A stretch of DNA of 64,000 bases from Branchiostoma floridae (GCF_000003815.2 NC_049979.1:21532518-21596517); one strand, 5' to 3'; shown: positions 45,001 through 55,975, numbered from the stretch's first letter. The notes: generated by a model not told the origin, from the sequence alone. Made by a program: numbers and translations.

Positions 45001-46204
45001 CGTTACCAACAATACGTTACGGGTCATATGCTAAAATAAACTGCAAAGGGAAAAATATTATACTTGATGTTTAAGCGATTGAAAAATGGATACCAATGAC
45101 AGAATTTTTTTCCGAAAAGAAGAATATGTGAAAGATAAAAAGAAAAATGCCGTTTGGTAAACCTTGTTCTGTGTGTTTGTCCACGTTCCTTTGTTTCACC
45201 ACTTAGAATAGTGGTGTTTCACCACATTGCAGAATGAAGGTAGCTTTTTTACCTATCTTTTAGCACAGTCTTTAGTTTCGGGTACCCATAGAGTGTCATC
45301 CATTTAATCAAATCAGTAAGTTTTTTATGCACACTGGATCATGCAACACGGTAACTGAAACTGTAAATCCCTTCCAATGTATGTTATTTGTTGCACCATT
45401 CGATTAGTATCGTGGAGCGAAAAAAGTGTTATGTGCTAGGTTGAACACCAAGATCTTTGCCTCTTCGTGATTTTGACATATATGCACTTCTATACCTCTT
45501 TGGATAGCTTTCTACAGGAATTGGGCAATATGAAGCTTTGAATGCTGATTGGAATAGAGAACAGCCTCTAATGTATCTAAATAATGGACATCTCTGTACT
45601 AGAATTTTACGACCCTGTATGGGCCATTCCCTCTCTTAATGTGATCTGCGCTCTTGCACCCTCATACCACCGGGATGGCGACCTCTCTGCAACTACACTA
45701 CAATCGAGTGACTTTTCAGAGCGCTCAACTGATTTCATAGATAAAATGCGGATCTTTTTACGCTCTTGAGCGTGTTTTTACTTAGAATGTTAACGTTACA
45801 TTTTTCATAGTATTTCAACCATCAAGTCAAGGGTATACAGATCCACTTTAGGTCGCAGAGAAGTCGCATCGCGATCGCCGGTAAGTGGAATGGAAGGCTA
45901 CTGTGATTTTATAGGTGCTGTCTATCTATCTCTCCATTACAGTTAGAGCGAGCCCTTTAACGAACGTTCTGAACCGGACAACAACCCTTTAGAACATCAT
46001 TTACAGCTGGCAGAGCAAAATAGGTCTATACGCAGGTGGGTAACATTGTGAGACTAACAAAAGAGAAGCATGTACAGTACCTGTAAACGCCGTTAACGAC
46101 AAGAGCACCACCCAGGTCAGAATGGTGCAGGCTATCTTCCATCGCCTCCTCGCCGTGGGACCAAGATGGCTCCTTGTTTTGTGTTTACTCTTGGCGGCGT
46201 CCAT
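41396..46204 (-). CDS. FReD gene 2: type II transmembrane coiled-coil fibrinogen-related protein, paralogue of gene 1 (three exons)
   Basis: Exons on the minus strand: 46081 upstream to at least 46204, 42677-42985 (309 nt) and 41396-42075 (680 nt, TAG stop). All junctions are GT-AG and phase 1, at the same protein positions as gene 1. The product has a basic cytoplasmic tail, membrane segment CTILTWVVLLSLTAF, coiled coil and FReD. The 5' end is uncertain: similarity to gene 1 reaches 46261, but gene 2 has no ATG at the matching place. The first in-frame ATG is 46204 (A at -3, G at +4), giving 370 residues and a shortened tail. A spliced upstream start exon is the alternative. The role is inferred to be a cell-surface glycan or acetyl-group receptor. 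Its orientation relative to gene 1 depends on the gap at 31133. Confidence 0.87.
42400..42630 (+). repeat. Dispersed repeat family D, copy 2
   Basis: GAATTTGTTACTCCTTGTAC, AATGAAAGAAC plus an A run, TTTAGTGTACGATATTTTGC, GGACCACTTAGATTGC and TTTTGTCCACTTTGGGG follow the order of 4050-4380. It lies between exon 2 and exon 3 of FReD gene 2, starting about 45 bp below exon 2. Confidence 0.6.
42677..42985 (-). CDS. FReD gene 2, exon 2: coiled-coil stalk
   Basis: Acceptor TTTCCACTTTAG, then CTTGGCTTTATCTTAGAG, which with the split codon reads AWLYLRVENLRTEK. Length is 309 nt, the same as in gene 1. GICEIEKLQN is conserved and the exon ends in GGCYDCVVRG, with the same two-cysteine spacing as gene 1. 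Roughly half of the residues match gene 1. The donor is GTAAAA at 42676. Confidence 0.87.
43508..43668 (-). mobile_element. tRNA-derived SINE
   Basis: On the minus strand the head reads GTGGCGTCGGACGTG, then a box A-like GTAACTGGTAGAGCG (about 43636-43650) and a box B-like GAGTTCGATCCCC (about 43599-43611). A tail follows with GGGAAAGTCACTTTACACGG and CACCCAGGTGTAAA. The head cannot fold as a full functional tRNA, and the fused tail is SINE-specific. It closely resembles a common amphioxus SINE remembered from that genome. It sits in intron 1 of FReD gene 2. Confidence 0.85.
44690..44850 (+). mobile_element. Degraded short inverted-repeat element (family B relative)
   Basis: CAGCCCCGTTCACTAAGGGC, CTGCAATCGCGCGGTGACC and AATTTGTGTGTTAAGTTG-like sequence TTTGTGTGTTAAGTTGTC match pieces of the 40641, 47425 and 62665 elements. 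Only one end is recognisable. Confidence 0.5.
45090..45350 (+). repeat. Dispersed repeat family D, copy 3
   Basis: GAATATGTGAAAGATAAAAA, CCGTTTGGTAAACCTTG, TTTCACCACTTAGAATAG, AGAATGAAGGTAGC and TGTCATCCATTTAATCAAAT follow the order of 4050-4380. It lies in intron 1 of FReD gene 2. Confidence 0.6.
45655..45899. mobile_element. MITE, family B, near-complete copy
   Basis: The left end CCCTCATACCACCGGGATGG with CGACCTCTCTGC pairs with the right end GGTCGCAGAGAAGTCGCATC, CGATCGCCGG and AAGTGGAATGGAAGG. About 245 bp. It lies about 180 bp from the donor of exon 1 of FReD gene 2. Confidence 0.75.
46081..46204 (-). CDS. FReD gene 2, exon 1 (from first in-frame ATG): cytoplasmic tail and membrane segment
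   Basis: The frame encodes MDAAKSKHKTR, a basic stretch (ARRRWK), then CTILTWVVLLSLTAF, nearly identical to gene 1. The exon ends TTT ACA G before the donor GTACTG at 46080. The open frame continues upstream of the ATG to a TAG near 46372 and includes the conserved DPTIELTCLQ, so translation probably starts further upstream in some transcript form or that part has lost its start. A good acceptor (TTTCACCTTTCAG) lies just above 46436, and three short upstream ATG frames (including MDGGPNRIL then stop) follow it. Confidence 0.72.
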
Positions 46205-46439
46205 CCTCTTTTTGGTGTCCTCCAACTGTAGACATGTCAGCTCTATCGTAGGGTCTGTAGTGTTAGGGGAAAGACAGAAGTAGGCGTCACTGTAATGCCT
46301 ACATATGGAATCACAGTAGGATCTGTCCACTTGATGAAATACCCGGGGTCCGTAAGATGTCAACCCAGAGCACTAGCCCGTCACAAACATAATTCTTCGG
46401 ACGTCAGAGAATCCTATTGGGGCCCCCGTCCATCTTCTG

Positions 46440-47424
46440 AAAGGTGAAAGAAAGTCCATAGAATGGGCATAAATGCCATTAACAAGTCTCCTGCCTCATC
46501 CGACGTGACAGGTGGAATGAAGAGGTCAGGTCCAGATGTCACCTCGTCCCACGCTTGAAGGAACCTCCAGAAGATGAGGATTCTCTGTACGGTGAGACTA
46601 ACCCAACGTGATAGGAATGTGACCTGTCTGGTCATCTCGTGACGTAAAAAGGTATAATAAATGCAACATATATCATACTCAACGTCTCTTTTCTCTAAAA
46701 TACTAGATTATCAAATGCGTTTGATCCATCTGTCGCCATCTTGTATATAAGGCTGTGATGGTGAGAAATAAATCTATTTATGGACAGAGCTTCATTTCCT
46801 TGTTAGGTCATAATTTCCGCTAATTTGCCTACGCAGGAAATTACTCTCGTTAACTACCGGGCCAATTTTATTGATGCTTTATCGCGTACATTACTACAAG
46901 GCTGTATGAAGGACCACATAAAAATACGGTATGTGAGACTCACCATTTGATGCTATTAAACTATAACAGCCTGATAGGGGAAATTCTGGTTGGCTCGTGT
47001 ATTTATGCGGCATACATATCTGTACAAATGTATAAACGAGTTAATATTATGTAAATAGTACTTCAATACCTTTGTGGAAAGATGCGCATTCTATTCAATA
47101 ATAGTCGGATGCAACCAATCAATATGAAATGCTAATCAAATAAAGTATGTAGGCTTATATCTTTATCAAATCATGGAAGGCTTTGAATTGCATTGTAAAT
47201 TAGAGCTAGGCAATATTGGTGATCACTACATGTAATATATTTTTGAGAGCACTCGTCTTTGTTCTGACACTACGGACTGTAATGCGGTTTGCATCAACTT
47301 TGCGGCTGTTATGACAATTTATTCTGCAAGGGGGCGCTATTCGAACAAGTTATCAGAAACAATCAAAGGTTCCCATGCTTACCATAAGAATCATAAGCTC
47401 TGCGCTAAACACTGGCAACTAGAC
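46440..47424. other. Upstream region of FReD gene 2, nothing certain
   Basis: A minus-strand frame at 46414-46635 starts with ATG but is not similar to gene 1 and is not called. A minus-strand acceptor-like CTTTCTTTCACCTTTCAG ends at 46437. Confidence 0.35.
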
Positions 47425-47550
47425 TGTCAGACTTGAGGCTGCGATCGTCGAGTGACCAAGATATTCACGAATAACCCAATGAATTTTACACACAGAGATC
47501 ATAGGTTGTTTAAGATTTGTGTGAGACCATGAACCATATTCAAATAATAA
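47425..47550 (+). mobile_element. Degraded short inverted-repeat element (same group as 44690)
   Basis: GGCTGCGATCGTCGAGTGAC with CAAG matches GGCTGCAATCGCGCGGTGAC with CAAT at 44709, followed by a similar AT-rich interior. Confidence 0.45.
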
Positions 47551-48737
47551 GCATCAAACCCAAGTTTGATTGCTTAAATGTTTCTAAGCGGTCACCGTCC
47601 ATAGAAAAGTATATGGGTCGTGTATATAGCGCCGGCATGTTTATTGCAGGGAGACATCTCGTTCACAAGGGTTTAGTGCGGCTAGACAGCTAGTCAGGGG
47701 TCATCACAGGACCCTTAAATGGTAAACCGTAATGAGACAGTGCGTCCTGAATGCGTAAAGAAAATAGGGAAAGGCCACTAATACTAGTGTTGTCTGAATA
47801 CCATCGTGAATACCCGAGGTCTGGTGGACCTGAGGGCATATTTTTATGTCATGTCAATAAAAAGGCATGTGCTGTAAGTAGGTATGGATATTATTTATAT
47901 CTATCACCGTAGGATGAAAGAAAAAAGAAAGACAAACAAAAACCTGTTGCAATTATAAGCATGCCCATGGCATTACCAACAAGGTATAAGCAAACACTTA
48001 AGTGAAAGAACATGGAAAGTAAACATCTTTCTATTTCTCTCTCTTTCGTGAATCTTCATATAATGACAAAGACAAATCAGGTTATCAATCCAAGTTTCTG
48101 AATAATTTCACTACATAATATCTGATCTTTTAGCACATGTAAAGTATATTTTCATGAAAATCCAGCAACCGTAACGTATACTTTAAGCGCGCTTAAAGAT
48201 TGAATATATTGCTGAGTCTATCGATACGCACACCAACGGCCGGCCGTCACGTGTCTATCTATCACAGTATAAGCAATGTCAGGTCAGACATTGTCGCAGA
48301 AATCTCTCTTTATATATACAGACAAACGTTCGGTCTTTGTCAGGCCTTTAAACAGCCATGTACAATACATATCAATAACAGCAGAATACATCGTCGTAAT
48401 AGAGAGCAACAAGCATTTCAGATAGACGTAAGGTTCACGTACCTTCTGCAGAGATACTAACCCCAACTGGTGCTCCACCGGCAACCTGATGCCTTAGACA
48501 TTGCAGTAATGCAGTAAAGCAGACAGGTATTGGTAAATCAATGACAGGCTACCGTAAGGGATTGGTCGGGTTATCTCTGGAAGTCCAGATGAATGCGGGG
48601 GGAACTTTTCAGCCCTATTCAAGTGCGCTGCTGTGTAGATATATCTCTGGAACGGACGTTTTGACGCCACTATGGTGTCTACTTGACCTATTGCTTCGTA
48701 GCTTATCTTGACGCTTGATCGGAGACATCACTATTCA
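47551..48737. other. Intergenic, nothing recognised
   Basis: No exon or element recognised. Confidence 0.35.
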
Positions 48738-48900
48738 GCTATGGTAGCGACCTCTTTGCAACTGCCCTGTGACTGACTAATCTTAGAGAGCCTTTCATAA
48801 ATCAAAAAAGAAGAGAAAAGCTATTATTTTACGCTTTGTGTATTATGTATTCTGTCGTCTTCAGAGCCATACTTTTAAAGTTTGCATGGCATTTCAATAA
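48738..48900 (+). mobile_element. Degraded MITE, family B (left part)
   Basis: GCTATGGTAGCGACCTCTTT with GCAACT, then GACTGACTAATCTTAGAGAG and TTTCATAAATC, then TTATTTTACGC, parallel the left half of the 45655 element. Confidence 0.55.
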
Positions 48901-51900
48901 TATGTCAAAGGATCCCGTACTACTAGACGAATCCGTTTCGCACCCAAATGGATTTATGTGACCCATGATTCTATAATCAGAATTTGATGGACACAAAAAT
49001 ATAGATTAGTTTTGGTCTGTGGTCTTTGAATTTCTTTCAGCGATGTATGAAACCAGTGAAAAGGGTGGTAGAAACATCGTGTGACAGCTTCTGGAATAAG
49101 GATTACTCTGACTGTATGGCAAAGACGTAAAGTCTACGGTACTCCAAGACATTGCTCCCATGCTCCTACTACATTGTCTCCTTGGAACGCAACCAAGAAA
49201 GCAACAGACCATTGGCACCCAACAGACCCAGAAGATAAATGAAAGACCCATGTAACAAGCCAAGTAAGAACACATAAAACCCCCTACAGGTCAGGCAGGT
49301 CCCACTTCACCTGCATTATTTATCAACCCTTGCGGGAAAATGAACCACAAAATCTCTTGATTGGAGACTCAAGGCGTTCTGTGTGATCAGCTGCTTTGTT
49401 CTGAAAGAAGCTGACAGGCCATTGTCAAGTTGGAGAGGAAATTAAGCAAGACTTACACTTGCATGAAGCGGAAATAGAATCGCCTCCACTATCATGGCCA
49501 TCTCTAGTTGATGTATGAACCAAAGCATCTCATTTTGGCTATCTTTACCGCTGAGACCGGGCAATTGAGTATCGATCTCCTTGTTACTAAAAACAATGCT
49601 ATACTGCGCAGATCTAGAATACGATTGGTGACGATATATCAGGCATTTTTGCATGTTTAGTTAGTTGCTTCGACGTAAAGTATACATTCATTAGTTCTCT
49701 TGGAGCATTTGTCTTCAAATACAGCAGAAATGTTCGTATGAAATTATTAGCCTAATAACATGACTTTAAAGCAAGTGCGTGTTTGATTTCCATCAAGAAT
49801 TATTTGAACAGTTCCCAAACGCCTACTACTAATATGAAAGAGAACCAAAAATAGCCCAAGGCGCTATTTATTTCAACTAATTTACTCGCACGCTATTTGT
49901 CTTCCTAAGTAGTTATTCTTCTACTACTACGTCGTTGTATTATTCAATGGTTGTTATTAGTTCATTTATGAATTCGCTAATTGCAACTTAAATCACATTA
50001 AGGATGGTGCCACAAAAAATCTACAGGGAATATTGAATATTACTTTCATCTGATGACGTAATAGTCTATTTTTGGTGAATTGCTACATCGTCTGTCATGT
50101 GCATAATTTTCTATCCCAACATTCGGTCAATTTTAGCATTTCCCTTTGATTTACATTCGCATGCCTATACCAATCAGTTCCTCTTATCAATCTATCTTTA
50201 CATTACGAGTGAGCAAAAAAGCGATTGGTATGGTTGTCATGACAAGTATCTATCACGTTTTTAAAGATGCCAACAAGGAATCTGATAACCTGACTGTAAG
50301 GTTTGAACCAGTCATACGGGGATGGACTTTTTTCAATATGTTTGTTGGGTTCTTCAACGTGCTCAAGGTGTGTTTTTCCTTTACCAAAAAAGATCTACGG
50401 CTTTACGTCCAGTGAGGACGTCCCGTAAATAAAACCGGAGCCGGGTTATCATTTTTTACATATATGGAGTGAGAGAGTAGGTGTCATGTCATGCCCCAGT
50501 GCCATGAAATGCTGAATCTTGAAGGGGATTCGAAACCAAAACCGTTAGATTCTAAATCAACAACTTTAATCAATTCTTCTAGTTTGTCTTCAACCTCGAA
50601 ACAAATACATATCGAAACAAGACAAGATTGAGCACCGTGATGACCATGCCAAACAACAGGTTCTTGCGTCACGGTAGTAATTGTTAACTCCTGAAGGAGG
50701 GTCACATCTGACGGGGATACACGTACTATTTCTGTGTTTGTTTGCACCCATAACTCAAGATTCTTTGGATGGATTCGTTTGCACTTTGTCACCCTGCATA
50801 GTTATTGAGATCTCGATTAGACAAACATTGAGATTAGTGACACCGTAGCAAAAGAGTACCATGTAGATTGTGAAATAATACCCCCAAGTTGACAGTTGTG
50901 TTGTACTACCAAGTTTTTTTCTGCATGTGGGCTGTCTAACAGGTAAAATGTGCTATAGAAACTTTCGCTGTAAGGGGAAAAATGCTTACTCTCTAAGAAG
51001 GGGCTAGGCACTGTCTTGCGTTAGTCTTTCTTGGTAGATGTGTTTTTTTTATCTATTTTGATAAATTCATTTATCTATTTTGATAGGTTGTAATTTCTTT
51101 GCACTATAATATTTTTTTGTACTATGGTATTTCTTTACTTTAATATAGATGTATGGTTTTAAATCCAGACCATTTCGTACTCAGGCAAAGTGATTGCCTT
51201 ACGAAGCACATTACAGAAAATGCGTCAGTAACTATTGATTATTCTTAGCACGAAGTCACTCTTAAAATACTCTTATGTAACGGATCTCATAGATTTTGGG
51301 TAGGAAGTCGTTAAGGTTAGTTGAGATCAAAGGTCATCGTCAGTTCACTTGGGACTTGCCACCAATCAACTTTAATGAAGCCCAAGTGATTTGGGATTGT
51401 CCAGAAAATGTTGCTCTTAAAGATATCTACAACCGTCTGCTTAATGCGAAACATCGCAAATTATTGATATGCCAGTACTCATATTCGTGACGGTTTGTGT
51501 CTAGCGAAAAGAGTTTTGGTCTAGTATATAGAAAAACAATATTGTGTTTCTGTGCACGGTTTTGAAGATGCTCATAGCACATTGAATTACATTGTTGTTG
51601 TTTTTTTCAGGGAAAGGGCTCCGATAAACACATTTAGCTAATCACGAAAATGAAAACTAAAAAAAAAAACATCAGGGGACTGGTGTGTTCAACATCATAT
51701 TGTAATTATACAGATAAATTGAATAAGCCAATACATATTTGATAAAATTAACCATATTAACATCTTACATCAAGCCAGCGTGTCTTATAATCCAAATGCA
51801 AGAATTCTGTTTTCAATTTCATTATTCAGACGTCAGATCAAATATGTTGTTCCCTTGTCAGTGGTCGCCAAAAAGAAAGGCAGGTTGCTTTTTGTTGCTA

Positions 51901-52958
51901 GGGTAACCGAAAACACATCATTTCATTCCTAGGCCTAACTGGTGTTTCTGCAGAGGAAGAACTTCGCGCACGGAATGATGACAAATAGGAAGTCACGGAC
52001 CTAGGCACACACGTGAGCTGCCATTTGACGATGCAGAAATGAGCTATGATGTTGGGTATAGAAATTCCAGACACAAAGGATAACAACTACAACTATGAAC
52101 GATGGGCTTAGGCAAAATTGACGCCAGAGAAAGTTGTGGGATACCAGTTAATCAATACGCTAAAATCAGCACAAAGTATGCTGAAGTGAACTGATTCAAA
52201 ATCAATTCAAATCAATATCAACCAAGGAGAAAGCAATTCATTCGTGTTTATAGTTATAAACGCATGTCTTGCCATATTTCTCTGGGGCTATCGATATGCC
52301 AAACATACAGGGTAGTAAATGATGTAGGATTGCATGATTCTAAAAACTGTGATAAACGATACTTTTTGCATGCATATAAGGAATCTGTCATTTTCAAGTT
52401 TCTGGATAGATTATCAAAATGTCTAATACCAACTCAGAAGAGAACAAGAAACAGTGTTGAAATACCAGAATTATTGGCCCGGATAGAAGGAGTTCCAAAA
52501 TTCGTTTTTTTTTTCTTTACTAGAACTATTGTCAAGTGAAACTTGTTGCTACCAATAAGGTTTGCAAATTTTGGGCGTGGCAGGTCGTTCAGTGCAATAC
52601 AACCAGCGGCTGCCGCGCAGCATGCATATATACGAAACCGGGGTCTCACGCCCAACTGTGCATAGGTATACCGGCCATATAGATACACATACACAGATCT
52701 TTCCTGTCATATTTATATATTGAGAAACACAATGGTATTAGATTTAAGAAAACCTTCTCGCATGGATCATCCTTTATCACCCGGTGCCGTCCAAGTCTGT
52801 TCAGGACGACCGTTACTTCTGCGGTGTCGATCGTGTTCAAAACCATTGATTGTCACGATCACGATGACCAGACGCAAAATGCAAAATCAATCCGACTTGC
52901 TTCAAGACTTTGTTGAAAGTAACTCGCTCATGTACCATGTAATGTCAGATCGATACAG
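48901..52958. other. Intergenic, no gene recognised
   Basis: Several open frames of 60-100 codons on both strands have no recognisable domain or splice context. No structured repeat found apart from ACCGGAGCC at about 50440, which may be a trace of MITE family A. Confidence 0.35.
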
Positions 52959-52976
52959 GGAAAGAGAGAGAGAGAC

Positions 52977-53017
<41 letters not shown>

Positions 53018-53030
53018 CAGAGAGAGAGAG
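52959..53030 (+). repeat. (GA)n / (CAGA)n microsatellite
   Basis: GAGAGAGAGAGACAGAG runs followed by about six ACAG steps and more GA. It is translated in frame into the retroelement-like open frame that follows, but this is an artefact. Confidence 0.9.
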
Positions 53031-53085
53031 TTCTGAGAAAGACTTTGGCTTTATTTGGATCCACAAATATCTTGACATTAGAAGA

Positions 53086-53166
53086 GCGTTCAGATGCGCA
53101 GGATGCGGCAGAGACTGTCATTCCAGAATCGGCTTGTTCAGCCACCAAAGAAGATGCCGACCATGA
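53086..53166 (+). pseudogene. C-terminal zinc-finger-like end of a non-LTR retrotransposon protein
   Basis: The frame ends AFRCAGCGRDCHSRIGLFSH followed by QRRCRP and a stop. The pattern C..C...C.SRIGL.SH...C is a known C-terminal signature of many metazoan reverse-transcriptase proteins (recognised from memory). After the stop, ACCCATCGTCTCTTTAGACG and GACGGAGGCCAATGATG look like the usual 3' UTR of such elements. No reverse transcriptase domain remains, so this is a 5'-truncated copy. Confidence 0.72.
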
Positions 53167-53418
53167 CCAAAACCCATCGTCTCTTTAGACGGACGGAGGC
53201 CAATGATGAAAAGAGCTCGAAACAGACAGCAAGATGGAAAGATAGATGGACGGACAGACACGCAAAACAGCAGAGGAGAGAGAGCGAGACAGAGAGAAAC
53301 AAGGAGGGGTAGATAGAAACAGAAAAAAGAGTGATAATTGTCAACGATGATACCCAAAAGTCTACGCCTATGCCACAGATCACGATCAGGACCACATTGC
53401 TCTGGACCCATCAACAAC

Positions 53419-53451
53419 CAAGGTCGGTGCTGGGTTGAGATTAATCTAGAA
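53419..53451 (-). repeat. Fragment of dispersed repeat family C, reversed
   Basis: AAGGTCGGTGCTGGGTTGAG followed by TCTAGAAT is the reverse complement of the family C core. Confidence 0.5.
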
Positions 53452-53793
53452 TCCATCCTTTTCTGTCTCTATTGCTCGCTTCTTTGCTCACATTCGAGCG
53501 GAATACGACTTTTTACAACTTGATAAGTCAAAGCGAATAATCAACTGGTACAGAAAAACTTTAAATACTCTAAATCAAAATGACCTTGCTAACGGCTAAC
53601 TCTCAACCAAGGTCTGAAAAAGCACGGAAATCCATGTTCGGTTATGGGTCTTAACTTGAAAGCTATGGTATATGACCTGTTGAATCACCTAAAGACAAGA
53701 GGAAAGTCGGAGTCACAATTCTTATAGAATGCTTAAGTATCACATCCGTCGTTAAGGGACTTACTTACCAGAAATCACGGCAAACAAAATAAG

Positions 53794-53878
53794 AAAATCC
53801 TCCTACGCACGGTCCCCAACGGCTTGCTAACTGACCACAAGGAGTTTCGACACGACTGCGGTCCCTCTGCGTAGGAGA
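53794..53878. mobile_element. Very small inverted-repeat element
   Basis: CCTCCTACGCACGGTCCCC at the left faces CGGTCCCTCTGCGTAGGAG at the right, about 85 bp in all. ATAAGAA occurs on both sides (before the left end and after the right end) and may be a target duplication. Confidence 0.6.
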
Positions 53879-54186
53879 ATAAATAAGAACAACAACAACA
53901 AGAAACCGAAGATCCCATACCTCCGTAAAATATTTAGATCCCTGTAACGACCTATCCCCATATGGCTTGCCATTAGAGATATATCTAGTAGTACGTTATT
54001 GATCCATCTCTTCTCTTCCCTTTCAGAAAGAAGATGTCGGTTTGTAATGCTGTAGTACTTAAAGATACTGCCAGAGGGGCAAGGTTTCTTCGGGATTTCA
54101 ATAACAACCCATATGGCAATATTCGTACAAAACCATCGATAGTATCTTGAGTTATCAATGTGAGCACACAAACACAACCAGAAGCA

Positions 54187-54460
54187 GTAACGTTAGTTCA
54201 CCTTTATACGCGGGGTAACCTATATCCGTTGTGTTGCTAAACAAGGTATCCAGGGATATTAAATCGATGGACAGTAGTTTCAAATTGTACTATTTTCGAA
54301 ATATTGTAGTTTGAAACCATTATCTGTCGACTTGATATTCCTAAATACAAAAAGAAATTTCGTAAAAAGAACGGATAAAGGTTACCCTATGGATAAAGGT
54401 GAACTAGCGTTAACCTATGGATAAAGGTGAACTACCGTTACCCATGTATAAGGTGACCCT
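54187..54460. mobile_element. MITE, AGTTCACCTTTAT ends, with internal palindrome and a tripled right end
   Basis: The left end (GTAACGTTAGTTCACCTTTA, GGGGTAACCTATATCC) is inverted at the right (GGATAAAGGTTACCC ... GGTGAACTAGCGTTAACC). The centre is another palindrome: GTAGTTTCAAATTGTAC faces GTAGTTTGAAAC, on either side of TTTTCGAAAT. The right end is present as 28-bp tandem units (CTATGGATAAAGGTGAACTA at 54387 and 54415, plus a partial). Confidence 0.8.
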
Positions 54461-55831
54461 CTTCCCGGGGGTAACAAGAGGAACAATAACCGCGACTACA
54501 ACTACAGTGTCAAAACAGTAATGAATATCGTTATAATGGTTATTACTACCTACATCATGGCAAATCTAGAACAGATCTAACCTGATCTAGACATTATTTC
54601 CTTAAGGTGCAATAGTTGTCACTTATATTGCTGATGACCCAGTGTACACAGCCGTAAGCGGTACGCAATAAAGTCACACAAGATTACAGCTATTAACAAT
54701 AGTTAGATAAAACCCCGGGAGCAAACTTTGATCTGTCAACTACCCTCTAGCACGAACTTAATGAGTTTCCGGTAACCCGACCCACTCAAGCAAAAATCTG
54801 CCGACGATATAGCTAGTTTTTTTCAGTGTGCGGTGGGGGTCGACCGCTTTTGCAAGGGACGTAAGATTTTCCATCGAAATCTGAGTGATAAAAATTCAAA
54901 ACTGAATGCAAGTAGCCTGCCTAGCATTTCATGATATGCAAACATATTGATATTGAATAGTTGATGTAGTAGGAATGTGTAGTGAACATTGTACAATTAT
55001 ACCCGTTATCTGTGTGATTCCAATATGTCAGTATCAGTGTCTTGATGCATTCCATTTTCTACATTCAAAACTGTATTTGATTACAAAATTAAACAAATGA
55101 AAAAAAAAGAATTTTTACCAACAAATCCGTTTTGTCCAGGACTGTAACCGGAAACACAACTGTTATTTTCCTCGGCACCATTACAACAAAGCAATAAAGC
55201 AGTGTGTTTCATTTTTCAGGCTACGATATTCCTTATACGGCCCCTGTGGCACTAATTTCCCTTGGTTGGGTTGGAGAGGTATAGCAACAAACATAACAAG
55301 AAAAAGTCATATCTTCAAGTACCAGAGTTATCAACCTGGCATTGAAGGGTTCCTTTTTTCTCTAGATCTATCGTAAAGTAGAACTTGTTGCTACCGAACA
55401 GCCATTAGATATAGTTTTAAACTGGGCTTGCCTTGCAGAATAGTTCGCAGAATGACGTTGCTTTAAATAGAATAATAAAGACTAATAAAATTAGAAAAGG
55501 CCGAGAAAGGGACAAAGATAATGAGTGACGAATCCAACGCTTTAAACCTTACTTATGGTTGTAATTCATAATCCAAAGACGTCTGCAACAAGAACAAAAA
55601 ATGTGTCTGATGAGTGCATACCAAAGGCGCTAAGGTCTGCTTCAGAGCAGGGGTACTACTTTTTGCTGACATCACAAGCTATCTGTCACCAAAGAAGACA
55701 GGGGAGTAATTTTCTGGAGCGAAAGATACAAAGAAAGGCATTGCTGCTGCAATACCAAAAAAGCAGGCAGGAGGACCATAATAGATCGACCTTGAACTTA
55801 ATCAAACTTAAGCACGCAGGCGCGCAGGCAC
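54461..55831. other. Intergenic, nothing recognised
   Basis: No exon or element recognised. Confidence 0.35.
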
Positions 55832-55975
55832 ATACACACATACGCGCGCGCACACAGACACACACACACACACACAAACACAAACACACACACACACACA
55901 CACACACATACACACAAACACACACACACACACACACACATCCCTCCTTCCCATACACACACAACCCCCCCCCCC

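Larger units (their letters stand above)
42986..46080 (-). other. Intron 1 of FReD gene 2
   Basis: A 3095-bp phase-1 intron. It has collected a tRNA-derived SINE (43508-43668), a degraded short inverted-repeat element copy (44690-44850), a family-D repeat (45090-45350) and a MITE (45655-45899). Confidence 0.8.

Noticed and set aside
46205-46363. Start of FReD gene 2 at 46363
   Set aside because: The codon there is TTG, not ATG, and residues before the DPTIEL block have no counterpart in gene 1.
46414-46635. Minus-strand 73-codon frame as a first exon of FReD gene 2
   Set aside because: It ends in a stop before the conserved part, has no donor at its end and nothing similar precedes gene 1.
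49006-49275. Cys/Trp-rich minus-strand frame that could suggest a membrane protein
   Set aside because: No start context, splice signals or recognisable family; similar frames arise by chance in this DNA.
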